Below, piece by piece: positions 1 to 6,081 of a stretch of DNA of 6,524 nucleotides (position 1 is its first letter; the number at the start of each line of letters is the position of its first letter). This DNA is from Chloroflexota bacterium (lineage in GTDB: Bacteria > Chloroflexota > UBA6077), in contig JAJYKO010000324.1 of NCBI GenBank assembly GCA_021788565.1, positions 1-6,524 on the forward strand, in the 5' to 3' direction. The notes under the pieces are model-generated. The model did no database searches. It was not told the DNA's origin and saw only the letters and a list, made by a program, of their open reading frames with translations. The translations under genes and the position numbers were made by a program.

Positions 1-1411
1 CGTACTTCCAGATCGATCCTTCCGGTCTGTCCTCAATTGTTACTCCTAATGTCCGCAGCTCGTCTCTCACCTCGTCGGCGAGGGCCCACTGTCGGGCCGA
101 TCTCAGCTTGCTCCTGATCTCCACCAAGAGACTCACGTATGGATCGGCATCCCTGGCATCGGCACGCTGCACCGCCTCCAACTTGAGGCCCAGCACTTCC
201 GCCAGATCCACCATCTTCTTCTGAGCCATCTGCAGAGCTGCCGCGGGAAACCCTTCCTGTATACGCAGCCGGTTCATGTCGCGCGCAAGGTCGAACAGGG
301 CACCGAGAGCCTGCGCACTGTTGAAATCCGAGTCCATCGCGGCCTCGAAAGCCGCCTGAGCCGTGTCTGCCAGCTTCTCTGTCGCGGCAAGCTCCTCCGG
401 CCTCGCGGATCTCTGCGCCGAAGGGCCTGCAGGGGGTTCGAGGGCAGCTCGGAGGCGAGCAAGAGCCTTCACCGCTGCCTCCACGCCCTCCTCGCTGTAA
501 GCCATCGGCGCCCGGTACGGTATCGAAATGAGATAGAGGCGCAGCGCGGCTGCCTCGTACCGTTGGAGCAACTCCTGCACTGTCAGGAAGTTGTTCAGCG
601 AGTGCGACATTTTCTCGCCACCGATGCTCAAGAGTCCCACGTGGGCCCAGTATCGGGCGAATGGTGAACAACCGCAGTAGGCCTCGCTCTGGGCGATCTC
701 ATTCTCGTGATGAGGGAAGATCAGGTCACGCCCACCAGCATGAATGTCGATCTGCTCGCCGAGGGTTTCCTGGATCATGGTCGAGCACTCGATGTGCCAT
801 CCCGGTCGACCCGGGCCCCACGGGCTCTCCCAGAATGGTTCGCCTTCCTTTGCCCTCTTCCACAGGGCGAAGTCCCTGGGATCGCGCTTGCCCGGCTCCA
901 CCTCGACCCGGGCGCCAGCCATCACGCCTTCGTCCTCAGAGCGCTTCGAAAGCCTCCCGTAATTTGGGAACTTGCTCACCTGGTAGTAGACGTTGCCATC
1001 CACATCATAGGCGTATCGCTCATTCATCAGCTTTTCGACGAAGCGGACGATCTGGGGGATCACTTGCGTCGCCTTGGGGTACTCGTCGGCACGCATGACG
1101 TTGAGGGCGTCCATGACCTCGAAGTAAGAGTCGGTGTATTTCTTGGCGACGTCCCGGGGATCGACTCCTTCTTTCTGGCCTCGCGCGATAATCTTGTCGT
1201 CCACATCCGTAAAGTTCTGGACGTAGTGCAACTTGTAGCCGCGGTAAAGAAGGTACCGCCTGATCACGTCCATCGAAACAAACAGGCGCGCGTGGCCCAC
1301 GTGAGGGTGAAACTTGGGAGTCATCCCGCAGGAGTAGATCTTTACCACTTCGCCGCGCGGAGTGAACTCCTCTTCTTGCCCTGTCATCGTGTTGGTTATC
1401 CTGAGAGCCAA
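1..1411 (-). CDS. cysS: Cysteinyl-tRNA synthetase (CysRS), C-terminal end cut by window edge
   Basis: Class I aminoacyl-tRNA synthetase that activates cysteine with ATP and charges tRNA-Cys in the cytoplasm. 470 codons are visible and the frame is still open at base 1, ending in ...PEGSIWKY, close to the usual family length. The zinc site is complete: Cys28, Cys209, His234 and Glu238 fall at the same residue numbers as in the E. coli enzyme. The HIGH motif reads HVGH (37-40). The KMSKS motif reads KMSHS (267-271), with His for the second Lys. The WHIECS block (205-210), which carries Cys209, and the C-terminal helical domain follow in the normal order. The start is TTG at 1411: it keeps the conserved LRITNT strand and has GGAGGGG five bases upstream. 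ATG at 1387 would remove that strand and has no comparable ribosome binding site. It starts 2 nt after the ispF stop and is probably translationally coupled. Identity is secure; the start is likely. Confidence 0.97.
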   Translation of the reverse strand, partial: MALRITNTMTGQEEEFTPRGEVVKIYSCGMTPKFHPHVGHARLFVSMDVIRRYLLYRGYKLHYVQNFTDVDDKIIARGQKEGVDPRDVAKKYTDSYFEVMDALNVMRADEYPKATQVIPQIVRFVEKLMNERYAYDVDGNVYYQVSKFPNYGRLSKRSEDEGVMAGARVEVEPGKRDPRDFALWKRAKEGEPFWESPWGPGRPGWHIECSTMIQETLGEQIDIHAGGRDLIFPHHENEIAQSEAYCGCSPFARYWAHVGLLSIGGEKMSHSLNNFLTVQELLQRYEAAALRLYLISIPYRAPMAYSEEGVEAAVKALARLRAALEPPAGPSAQRSARPEELAATEKLADTAQAAFEAAMDSDFNSAQALGALFDLARDMNRLRIQEGFPAAALQMAQKKMVDLAEVLGLKLEAVQRADARDADPYVSLLVEIRSKLRSARQWALADEVRDELRTLGVTIEDRPEGSIWKY

Positions 1412-1413
1412 GC

Positions 1414-1920
1414 CTACCCCTCCAGATCCTGTCCATCGCGCTTAGCCAGAAGTGCAACCGCGATGGCCGCGATGCCCTCGCGCCTACCCACGAAGCCGAG
1501 CCCTTCGTTTGTGGTGGCCTTGATCCCCACCTCACGTTCCGATAGCCCCAGGACTTCCCCGATGGCTTTCTTCATCCTCGGCAGATACGGCGCAAGCCTC
1601 GGCCGCTCAGCGACGACTGTCGAATCGACATTCACCACGCCCCAGCCCTCTTTCTCCACCAGGGAACGCACCACCCTAAGCAACTCCAGGCTAGACGCAT
1701 TCCGAAAACTCTCGTCGCTGGGTGGAAAGTGGTGGCCGATATCCTCCAGGCCAGCCGCTCCCAGTAGCGCGTCCATCACCGCGTGGACGAGAGCATCCGC
1801 GTCGGAGTGACCCTCCAGGCCAAGCTCGTGCTGGATGGTCACTCCGCCGAGGACCAGTGGGCGGCCCTCCACCAGCCGGTGGACATCGTATCCCGTTCCG
1901 ACCCGGATACCCAGCACCAC
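1414..1920 (-). CDS. ispF: 2-C-methyl-D-erythritol 2,4-cyclodiphosphate synthase
   Basis: Converts 4-diphosphocytidyl-methylerythritol 2-phosphate to methylerythritol 2,4-cyclodiphosphate with release of CMP, the fifth step of the MEP isoprenoid pathway; a homotrimeric cytosolic enzyme. The 168-residue product is slightly longer than the usual ~160. Metal ligands are visible in GYDVH (Asp12, His14) and in the hairpin GLEGHSDADALVH (His46 at its end). The DIGHHFPPSD loop (60-69) and the KATTNEGLGFVGRREGIAA block with the CMP-binding threonines are intact. The start is GTG at 1920, one base after the ispD TGA; a second GTG follows immediately, so the start could be one codon later. A GAGG lies about nine bases upstream within the end of ispD. 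It sits between ispD and cysS in one operon. IspE, which catalyses the step between IspD and IspF, is absent here. Confidence 0.97.
   Translation of the reverse strand: MVLGIRVGTGYDVHRLVEGRPLVLGGVTIQHELGLEGHSDADALVHAVMDALLGAAGLEDIGHHFPPSDESFRNASSLELLRVVRSLVEKEGWGVVNVDSTVVAERPRLAPYLPRMKKAIGEVLGLSEREVGIKATTNEGLGFVGRREGIAAIAVALLAKRDGQDLEG
1417..1423 (-). promoter_or_regulatory. Ribosome binding site deciding the cysS TTG start
   Basis: GGAGGGG on the minus strand, formed by the last sense codons of ispF, followed by TAGGC (which includes the ispF stop TAG) and then TTG. The five-base spacing supports TTG at 1411 over the ATG 24 bases downstream. Because the site lies inside ispF, ribosomes finishing ispF are well placed to restart on cysS. 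Confidence 0.75.
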
Positions 1921-1921
1921 G

Positions 1922-2728
1922 TCAAACCGCCTCTACGCGGGAGCGGCGGGCCACCAGAGTCCGCGCAACCTCCAGGTCCTCACGCGTCGTGAGCTTGATG
2001 TTGTACGGATCCCCCGGAACTATCTTCACGGGATGGCCCAGCCGCTCCACCGCGCTCGCGTCGTCGGTTACCTCTTCTTCCAGCGCCTCGTAAGCACGCC
2101 TCAGCAGGTCCGTCTGGAAGATCTGAGGTGTCTGGGCTGCCCACAGCGCGTCTCTGTCGACGGTCGCGCCGATGGTGCCGTCCGGCAGACCCTGCTTCAG
2201 GGTGTCCCTCACTTTCACTGCTGAGACAGCGGCCCCATACCTTCGTGCGGCGTCGTAGCAAGCGTCGATCAGCCAGCCTCCCACCAGCGGCCGCGCGCCA
2301 TCATGAATCGCCACGAACGATACATCTCCTATTGACTGAAGCCCTCGCCAGACCGAGTCCTGACGCCGTTCCCCGCCCTCACACACCGTGGCGACGATGC
2401 CAAGCTCGCTCACGAGGCCCATCGCATCGGCCAGTTTCTCGCGGGCGACAACAAGCACGACGCGCGCCGCGTGTCGAGAAAAGACCCGTAAGGAATAGGC
2501 CACCACGGGCAAAGGCCCGAGCGGAAGCCACACTTTATCCGCCCCCATCCGGGTCCCACGTCCCGCGGCCACTATTACCGCCCCACGTGAAGCGAAAACC
2601 GCGGACTGAGGACTGAGGACTGAGTTTGACAGTTGGTTCTGGGTTCTGGGTTCTGGGTTCTGGGTCTCCGTGTCTCTCCGCCCCCCCCTCACCCACTCTG
2701 CCTGTCTCCGTCTCTCCGTGTCTCCCAC
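1922..2728 (-). CDS. ispD: 2-C-methyl-D-erythritol 4-phosphate cytidylyltransferase with atypical repeat-encoded N-terminal extension
   Basis: Transfers CMP from CTP to methylerythritol 4-phosphate, the third MEP pathway step. The catalytic fold begins at about residue 48: nucleotide loop AAGRGTRMG (54-62) with Lys65, GGERRQDSVWRGL (118-130), IHDGARPLV (141-149), DRDALWAAQTPQIF (191-204), TDDASAVE (221-228) and GDPYNIKLTTRE (239-250). Without the extension the protein is about 221 residues, close to the family norm (E. coli 236). The first ~47 residues match no IspD feature I know and are encoded by short repeats and a G8 tract. The start is GTG at 2728 with purine-rich AGGGGACGGGGAGAA upstream, 20 nt after the yacL stop. 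No ATG, GTG or TTG exists in frame between residue 14 and the first beta strand; the GTG at residue 53 would delete that strand, and CTG at residue 33 has no ribosome binding site. Function is secure; the true start is uncertain. Confidence 0.93.
   Translation of the reverse strand: MGDTERRRQAEWVRGGRRDTETQNPEPRTQNQLSNSVLSPQSAVFASRGAVIVAAGRGTRMGADKVWLPLGPLPVVAYSLRVFSRHAARVVLVVAREKLADAMGLVSELGIVATVCEGGERRQDSVWRGLQSIGDVSFVAIHDGARPLVGGWLIDACYDAARRYGAAVSAVKVRDTLKQGLPDGTIGATVDRDALWAAQTPQIFQTDLLRRAYEALEEEVTDDASAVERLGHPVKIVPGDPYNIKLTTREDLEVARTLVARRSRVEAV
2603..2624. repeat. Heptamer tandem repeat, three copies of GGACTGA
   Basis: Three perfect head-to-tail copies of GGACTGA on the plus strand plus one further G (CAGTCCT-type units in the coding direction). 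The array is 21 bases, so it stays in frame inside the ispD 5' extension, where it reads SVLSPQS in three different phases. Adding or losing one unit would shift the frame. It lies just outside the conserved IspD fold. Confidence 0.9.
2635..2665. repeat. Heptamer tandem repeat, four copies of GGTTCTG plus a partial unit
   Basis: Four perfect copies of GGTTCTG on the plus strand followed by GGT (CCCAGAA-type units in the coding direction). In the ispD frame this reads TQNPEPRTQNQ. It lies ten bases from the other heptamer array. Both have a 7-base period but unrelated unit sequences, which resembles the heptanucleotide STRR families known from filamentous cyanobacteria; that resemblance is to the type of repeat, not to this genome. 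Confidence 0.9.
2665..2725. repeat. Low-complexity pyrimidine-rich block with a 12-base direct repeat and C8 tract
   Basis: TCTCCGTGTCTC occurs at 2665-2676 and again at 2713-2724, with related TCTCCGTC/TCTCTCCG words around them. Between them is a run of eight C (2681-2688), read as G8 in ispD. The coding-direction text is GAGACACGGAGA-like and yields a charged, Arg/Glu-rich peptide at the proposed IspD N-terminus. It is not a transposon or CRISPR repeat. Confidence 0.75.
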
Positions 2729-2748
2729 TTCTCCCCGTCCCCTGACAC

Positions 2749-3798
2749 CTAGTTCGGGTGCGGTACCTTCGGGTGCGCGAAAATCATGCGGCCCGCCACG
2801 GTCTGCAACACGCGAGTCACAACGATATCCACATCGCCATTGAGATGTCGCCGACCATTCTCGACCACAACCATCGTGCCGTCGTCCAGGTAGGCAACGC
2901 CCTGCCCGAACTCCTTGCCCTCCTGGATGATTCGAACCATCATCTCCTCGCCCGGGAAGACCACGGACTTCACGGCGTTGGCCAGTTCATTTATGTTGAG
3001 TACCTTGATCCCCTGAAGCTCGGCAACGCGGTTCAGGTTGTAGTCGTTCGTGATGATGGCACAGCGCATGCTCTTCGCCAACCGAACGAGCTTTCCGTCC
3101 ACATCAGGGACGCTATCCACATCAACGTCCGAAATCTCGATCGGCACCACGGACTCCTTCTGGAGTTTGTTCAGCATCTCCAGGCCACGCCGTCCGCGGT
3201 TCCTGCGCATGGCATCGGGCGAGTCCGCGATCTGCTGGAGTTCGGCCAGAACGAACCTGGGGACCACCATGGTACCGGCGACGAAGCCGGTGTGGCTGAT
3301 GTCGGCTATCCGGCCATCAATGATGGCGCTGGTGTCGACTACGACTCTGTGCTCAGCTCCCCCTTTACCACGACCGCCCTCCCTGGATAGCCCAAGCAAC
3401 TGAAAAACCTCCCTCCGGTGGGTCACCATAATAGTGGCACCGAAGTACCCAAGGACGAGGCTCGCCACCACGGGAAGGAATTTCCCGAGATACGACGGAA
3501 GCAAAGAAAGTGGAAGAGAAAGCAGGGCAGCGGTAAGCAAACCCACCACTAGGCCGATGGCCCCGGCGACCACGTCCTGGGCAGGCATGTTTGTGACTCG
3601 TCCCCTCGCCCAGTTGAAAGGACGAACAGTGAGGTAAGGCGTAACAAGCAACCCGATGCCGAAGGTCGCTGCGGCGATGGTAAAGACGAAAAGAAGATAA
3701 TTCTCGGATGATGTATCAGTGAGGATAAGTCCAAACTGCCATCCCACCATCGCCGCCACCACGCCCCCGACAAGACGGATGGCGAACTCGAAACTCAT
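2749..3798 (-). CDS. yacL: YacL-family membrane protein with PIN and TRAM domains
   Basis: Predicted membrane-anchored RNA-binding protein or ribonuclease of the PIN-TRAM family. The 349-residue product has four hydrophobic segments (about 5-26, 34-53, 75-101 and 105-125), then a basic linker, a PIN domain (150-275) and a TRAM domain (about 284-342). The PIN acidic residues are all present: Asp155 in VVVDTSAIIDGRI, Glu186 in VLAELQQIAD, Asp234 in VDGKL and Asp252 in TNDYN, so the metal-dependent nuclease site looks intact. The start is ATG at 3798 with AAAGGAGA seven bases upstream. It is the first gene of the ispD-ispF-cysS operon, downstream of a promoter and leader; yacL sits just before ispD in Bacillus as well. 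The cellular substrate is not established from this sequence. Identity as the family is secure. Confidence 0.93.
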   Translation of the reverse strand: MSFEFAIRLVGGVVAAMVGWQFGLILTDTSSENYLLFVFTIAAATFGIGLLVTPYLTVRPFNWARGRVTNMPAQDVVAGAIGLVVGLLTAALLSLPLSLLPSYLGKFLPVVASLVLGYFGATIMVTHRREVFQLLGLSREGGRGKGGAEHRVVVDTSAIIDGRIADISHTGFVAGTMVVPRFVLAELQQIADSPDAMRRNRGRRGLEMLNKLQKESVVPIEISDVDVDSVPDVDGKLVRLAKSMRCAIITNDYNLNRVAELQGIKVLNINELANAVKSVVFPGEEMMVRIIQEGKEFGQGVAYLDDGTMVVVENGRRHLNGDVDIVVTRVLQTVAGRMIFAHPKVPHPN

Positions 3799-3805
3799 TT
3801 TGCGT

Positions 3806-3810
3806 CTCCT
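3806..3810 (-). promoter_or_regulatory. Strong ribosome binding site of yacL
   Basis: AGGAG within AAAAGGAGACG on the minus strand, about eight bases before ATG 3798. It is the best Shine-Dalgarno match in the window and fixes the yacL start. It lies 3' of the leader terminator, so it is reached only by transcripts that read through. Confidence 0.85.
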
Positions 3811-3866
3811 TTTGTTAAAGGCTCATCCGATCGCTGGAGTGCACCCCCTCTGACTAGGAGTAGAAC

Positions 3867-3898
3867 AAAAAATGTACTTGCTGCCGGCCAAGTACACT
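3867..3898 (-). terminator. Intrinsic (Rho-independent) terminator
   Basis: Perfect 8-bp inverted repeat TGTACTTG/CAAGTACA around an 8-base loop, extendable by one G-U and one A-U pair, followed directly by six T on the minus strand (A6 at 3867-3872 of the plus strand). The other strand has no T run, so it acts on leftward transcription only. It could end the decarboxylase operon, attenuate the yacL operon, or both; the promoter at 3996-4024 lies upstream of it, which favours attenuation. The stem is only modestly GC-rich. Confidence 0.75.
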
Positions 3899-3995
3899 GA
3901 ACGGTTCCAGTTTGTCTTATTCACTCGGCACCTGTTTCTGGGCTATGGACTCTCACAGGTGGTTAGCAACCGGCGCCAGCTTGACGCCCGTTTGG

Positions 3996-4024
3996 ATACT
4001 AGCACAGGCCATTTCACCTGTCAA
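3996..4024 (-). promoter_or_regulatory. Sigma70-type promoter driving yacL-ispD-ispF-cysS
   Basis: Minus-strand TTGACA (4019-4024, perfect -35), a 17-base spacer, then TAGTAT (3996-4001, four of six matches to TATAAT) preceded by TGC, an extended -10. Predicted start near 3989-3991. It lies in the gap after the oadB stop and faces yacL. This gives the housekeeping genes a promoter independent of the decarboxylase operon. Prediction by motif only. Confidence 0.65.
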
Positions 4025-4086
4025 AGATGGTCGCGCGCCATGCTCCGCCCCGCTCACACTTCTAACTCGGCCCTCACTCACGCAGC

Positions 4087-5211
4087 CTACCGAAGCAGCA
4101 ACGCGAGTAAAGCTCCACCTGCCATCACGGAGCCGATTTGCCCGGCGGTATTTGATCCCATCGCGTGCATGATCAGAAAGTTGTTCGAGTTGGCCTCCAA
4201 CCCGACACGATTCACCACCCTGGCCGACATCGGAAACGCCGAGATGCCGGAGGCCCCGATCAGCGGGTTGACCCTGCCATGCGTAATGATGCTCAGGGCC
4301 TTGCCGAAACTGAGGCCTGCCACGGTGTCGAGTGCAAAGGCCACCAGGCCCATGGCTATGATCATCAGAGTCTGCGAGGTCAGAAAGCTTTCCGCGGTCA
4401 TCGTGGATCCAATTGTCAGCCCAAGGAACAGGGTGACGATGTTGATCAGCTCATTCTGGGCCATGCTCGAAAGCCGCTCCACCACGCCCGCCTCTCTCAA
4501 CAGGTTGCCCAACATCAGCATACCAATCAAAGGCGCTGACATAGGAGCAATGAGCCCACAAACGAGCGTTACAACGATAGGGAAAAGAACCTTCGCACGT
4601 TGAGAGATGGGTCTACTGTCGCTATAAGGCATGACGATCGCCCGTTCGGCCTCGGTGGTTAGGGCCCGCATTATCGGTGGCTGGATGATGGGCACCAGTG
4701 ACATGTATGAGTAGGCGGCGACGGCGATCGGCGCCAGCAGTTGCGGTGCAAGCGCCGAAGCAACGTAGATCGAGGTCGGACCGTCGGCCGAGCCGATGAT
4801 TCCGATCGAAGCAGCTTCGTTGATGTTGAACCCGAGCAGCGTAGCCATCAGGAGTGTCCCAAAGATGCCAAACTGAGCGGCTGCGCCGAGAATGACGGTG
4901 TATGGCCTTTCCAGCAGGGGCGCAAAGTCGGTCATCGCCCCTACCCCCACGAAGATGAGTAGCGGAAACAGCTCGTTCTTGATCCCCGCGTCGTAGAGGA
5001 TCCTGAACAACCCCTCGCCCTCAGTCATGCCCGTCACAGGAATGTTCGTCAGAATGGCCCCAGCTCCTATCGGCAGAAGCAAGACCGGCTCGTACTCTTT
5101 GGAGATGGCCAGGTAGATGAGAGCAGCGCCCACCAGAATCATAATCACATGGCCAGCCGTCAGGTTCGTGAACCCCTTGACCAAAGCCGCTGTTACCGTC
5201 GCGTCTATCAT
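4087..5211 (-). CDS. oadB: Sodium ion-translocating decarboxylase, beta subunit (OadB/MmdB/GcdB family)
   Basis: Integral membrane subunit that decarboxylates carboxybiotin on the carrier protein and couples this to Na+ export. The 374-residue length fits the MmdB/GcdB forms (about 375) better than the longer Klebsiella OadB (433). The family core is intact: IGSADGPTSIYVASALAP (139-156), where Asp143 matches by motif the essential Asp203 of the Klebsiella enzyme, then AAYSYMSLVPIIQPPIMR (165-182), and near the C-terminus NNFLIMHAMGSNTAGQIGS (343-361). Many hydrophobic segments span the whole chain. The start is ATG at 5211 with GGAGGG nine bases upstream. It follows the OadG-like gene by 39 nt and is the last gene of the decarboxylase cluster. 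Substrate specificity (oxaloacetate, methylmalonyl-CoA, glutaconyl-CoA) is set by the missing alpha subunit, so the symbol is a family name. Confidence 0.95.
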   Translation of the reverse strand: MIDATVTAALVKGFTNLTAGHVIMILVGAALIYLAISKEYEPVLLLPIGAGAILTNIPVTGMTEGEGLFRILYDAGIKNELFPLLIFVGVGAMTDFAPLLERPYTVILGAAAQFGIFGTLLMATLLGFNINEAASIGIIGSADGPTSIYVASALAPQLLAPIAVAAYSYMSLVPIIQPPIMRALTTEAERAIVMPYSDSRPISQRAKVLFPIVVTLVCGLIAPMSAPLIGMLMLGNLLREAGVVERLSSMAQNELINIVTLFLGLTIGSTMTAESFLTSQTLMIIAMGLVAFALDTVAGLSFGKALSIITHGRVNPLIGASGISAFPMSARVVNRVGLEANSNNFLIMHAMGSNTAGQIGSVMAGGALLALLLR

Positions 5212-5250
5212 CGTCGTCTACCCTCCGCCGAGCAGGTCACGCCTCGATTC

Positions 5251-6063
5251 CTATCCAACCATCTGGATGGTCCGAGGTGAGCCGTCGATCAGAACTCCCG
5301 CGGAGTCCGTACCTCGCTCGCGCACTTCGACCACATGCGGCTTGCCGTTGACGAGGATGGTTCTGGCATTCGCACGCGCGACCTGGAAAGCAGCCCCATC
5401 GACGACTACGGTCAGGCCGTTCTCGCCAGCATTCTTCAACTCCACACGATATCGCGCGCTGCCCACCAGCATCCCGTACGCTTCGGCCTTGAATGGCGGG
5501 ACGGGAGCCTCCGCAAGCGTATCCGAAACCGTTCCAGGCAGGTCGATCTTTTGGCCCAGTCCGTCTATGACGACCATGGCCCCGCCACCGCTCGATTCCT
5601 TAACATCTACCGTGTGCAGCTTGCCATCCACCAGGACCTTTCTCGGGTCGGCGGCATCGCGCTGAATCTCGAACCCAGTTCCGTCCAGCAGAACATTGGT
5701 GGCCCCAGACAGTCCGGTGCTTATCTTCACCTCATGCTCTACGCCACCGATTCCCATCGTGAACGACGAAGCAGCGTACCCGGTAGGAACGGCCGGGGCC
5801 GGCGATGCCGCCGCGGGCACCTCCTGAGGCACGGACGATACCGAAGTCTCTGATGAGGGTCGCTTGAGATCGCTGCCGATCCCCGCGCCCATCGGCGCGG
5901 CAATGGGGGTTGGCGCCAGGCCTGGCACAGGGAACAGCTCGTTGCCGGTCACGACCGAGAACAGCTTGGTCAAGACCATTATCGCGAACATAAGGACGAG
6001 TAGTGCCAGGAAGACAATCCCCAGGCCATAGATTGTGACATTGAGGGCAAGCATGAAATCCAA
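5251..6063 (-). CDS. OadG-like membrane-anchored protein with duplicated VDG beta-repeat domain
   Basis: Probably the small membrane-anchoring/assembly (gamma or delta) subunit of the decarboxylase. Residues 7-36 form a single hydrophobic helix ending in LTKLF, as in OadG proteins, followed by a Pro/Ala/Ser linker (45-98). The remainder is unusual: two related units (about 103-175 and 197-268), each with hairpin-like elements: VLLDGTGFEI (124), VLVDGKLHTV (143), VVIDGLGQKI (164), then VVVDGAAFQV (219), ILVNGKPHVV (235), VLIDGSPRTI (257). These resemble the beta-rich region preceding the biotin domain in some acyl-CoA carboxylase subunits, but there is no biotinylation motif (no AMKM). The start is TTG at 6063 with GGAGGG seven bases upstream; ATG at 6054 is too far from that site. 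At 270 residues it is far longer than OadG (about 80-90). The role of the repeats is unknown. Confidence 0.75.
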   Translation of the reverse strand: MDFMLALNVTIYGLGIVFLALLVLMFAIMVLTKLFSVVTGNELFPVPGLAPTPIAAPMGAGIGSDLKRPSSETSVSSVPQEVPAAASPAPAVPTGYAASSFTMGIGGVEHEVKISTGLSGATNVLLDGTGFEIQRDAADPRKVLVDGKLHTVDVKESSGGGAMVVIDGLGQKIDLPGTVSDTLAEAPVPPFKAEAYGMLVGSARYRVELKNAGENGLTVVVDGAAFQVARANARTILVNGKPHVVEVRERGTDSAGVLIDGSPRTIQMVG

Positions 6064-6081
6064 CTCTCATCCCTCCACGAG

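Larger units (their letters stand above)
3799..3989 (-). promoter_or_regulatory. Putative regulatory leader (5'UTR) of the yacL-ispD-ispF-cysS operon
   Basis: About 190 nt from the predicted transcription start to yacL, with no credible ORF. In transcript order it holds a GGTT/AACC mini-hairpin (3961-3971), a perfect 7-bp hairpin CACCTGT/ACAGGTG with a 19-nt loop (3929-3961, sharing one base with the mini-hairpin), the octamer TGGAACCG (3902-3909), then the terminator and the ribosome binding site. A hairpin at 3890-3918 (AAGACA with TGTACTT, one bulged A, stacked on CTGGA/TTCAG with an ACCG loop) uses the 5' arm of the terminator, so the two structures exclude each other. This is the layout of an attenuator or riboswitch. 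No known riboswitch class was recognised with confidence; the T-box is the nearest idea, on the octamer only. Confidence 0.4.

Noticed and set aside
33..671. Minus-strand ORF of 212 codons overlapping cysS
   Set aside because: It is the wrong frame of cysS; the cysS frame carries conserved residues throughout, including the zinc ligands and the KMSHS loop.
707..1810. Long plus-strand ORF of 367 codons opposite cysS and ispF
   Set aside because: The opposite strand encodes complete, motif-rich CysRS and IspF; the plus-strand translation has no recognisable domain and is a by-product of GC-rich third positions.
1922..2570. IspD starting at the internal GTG within VIVAAGRG
   Set aside because: This would remove the first beta strand of the nucleotide-binding fold and has no ribosome binding site at suitable spacing.
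2603..2725. Possible CRISPR array or transposon end in the repeat block
   Set aside because: Units are only 7 bases, directly adjacent with no spacers, and there are no terminal inverted repeats, target duplication or transposase.
3873..3896. TGTACTTG/CAAGTACA palindrome as a repressor operator
   Set aside because: The T6 run immediately after it on the minus strand and the 8-base loop fit an intrinsic terminator better; no matching second site was seen, though a double role is not excluded.
3872..4603. Plus-strand ORF of 243 codons starting in the intergenic region and running into oadB
   Set aside because: Most of it is antisense to the conserved OadB C-terminal half, and its first part covers the leader, terminator and promoter; no domain or convincing ribosome binding site.
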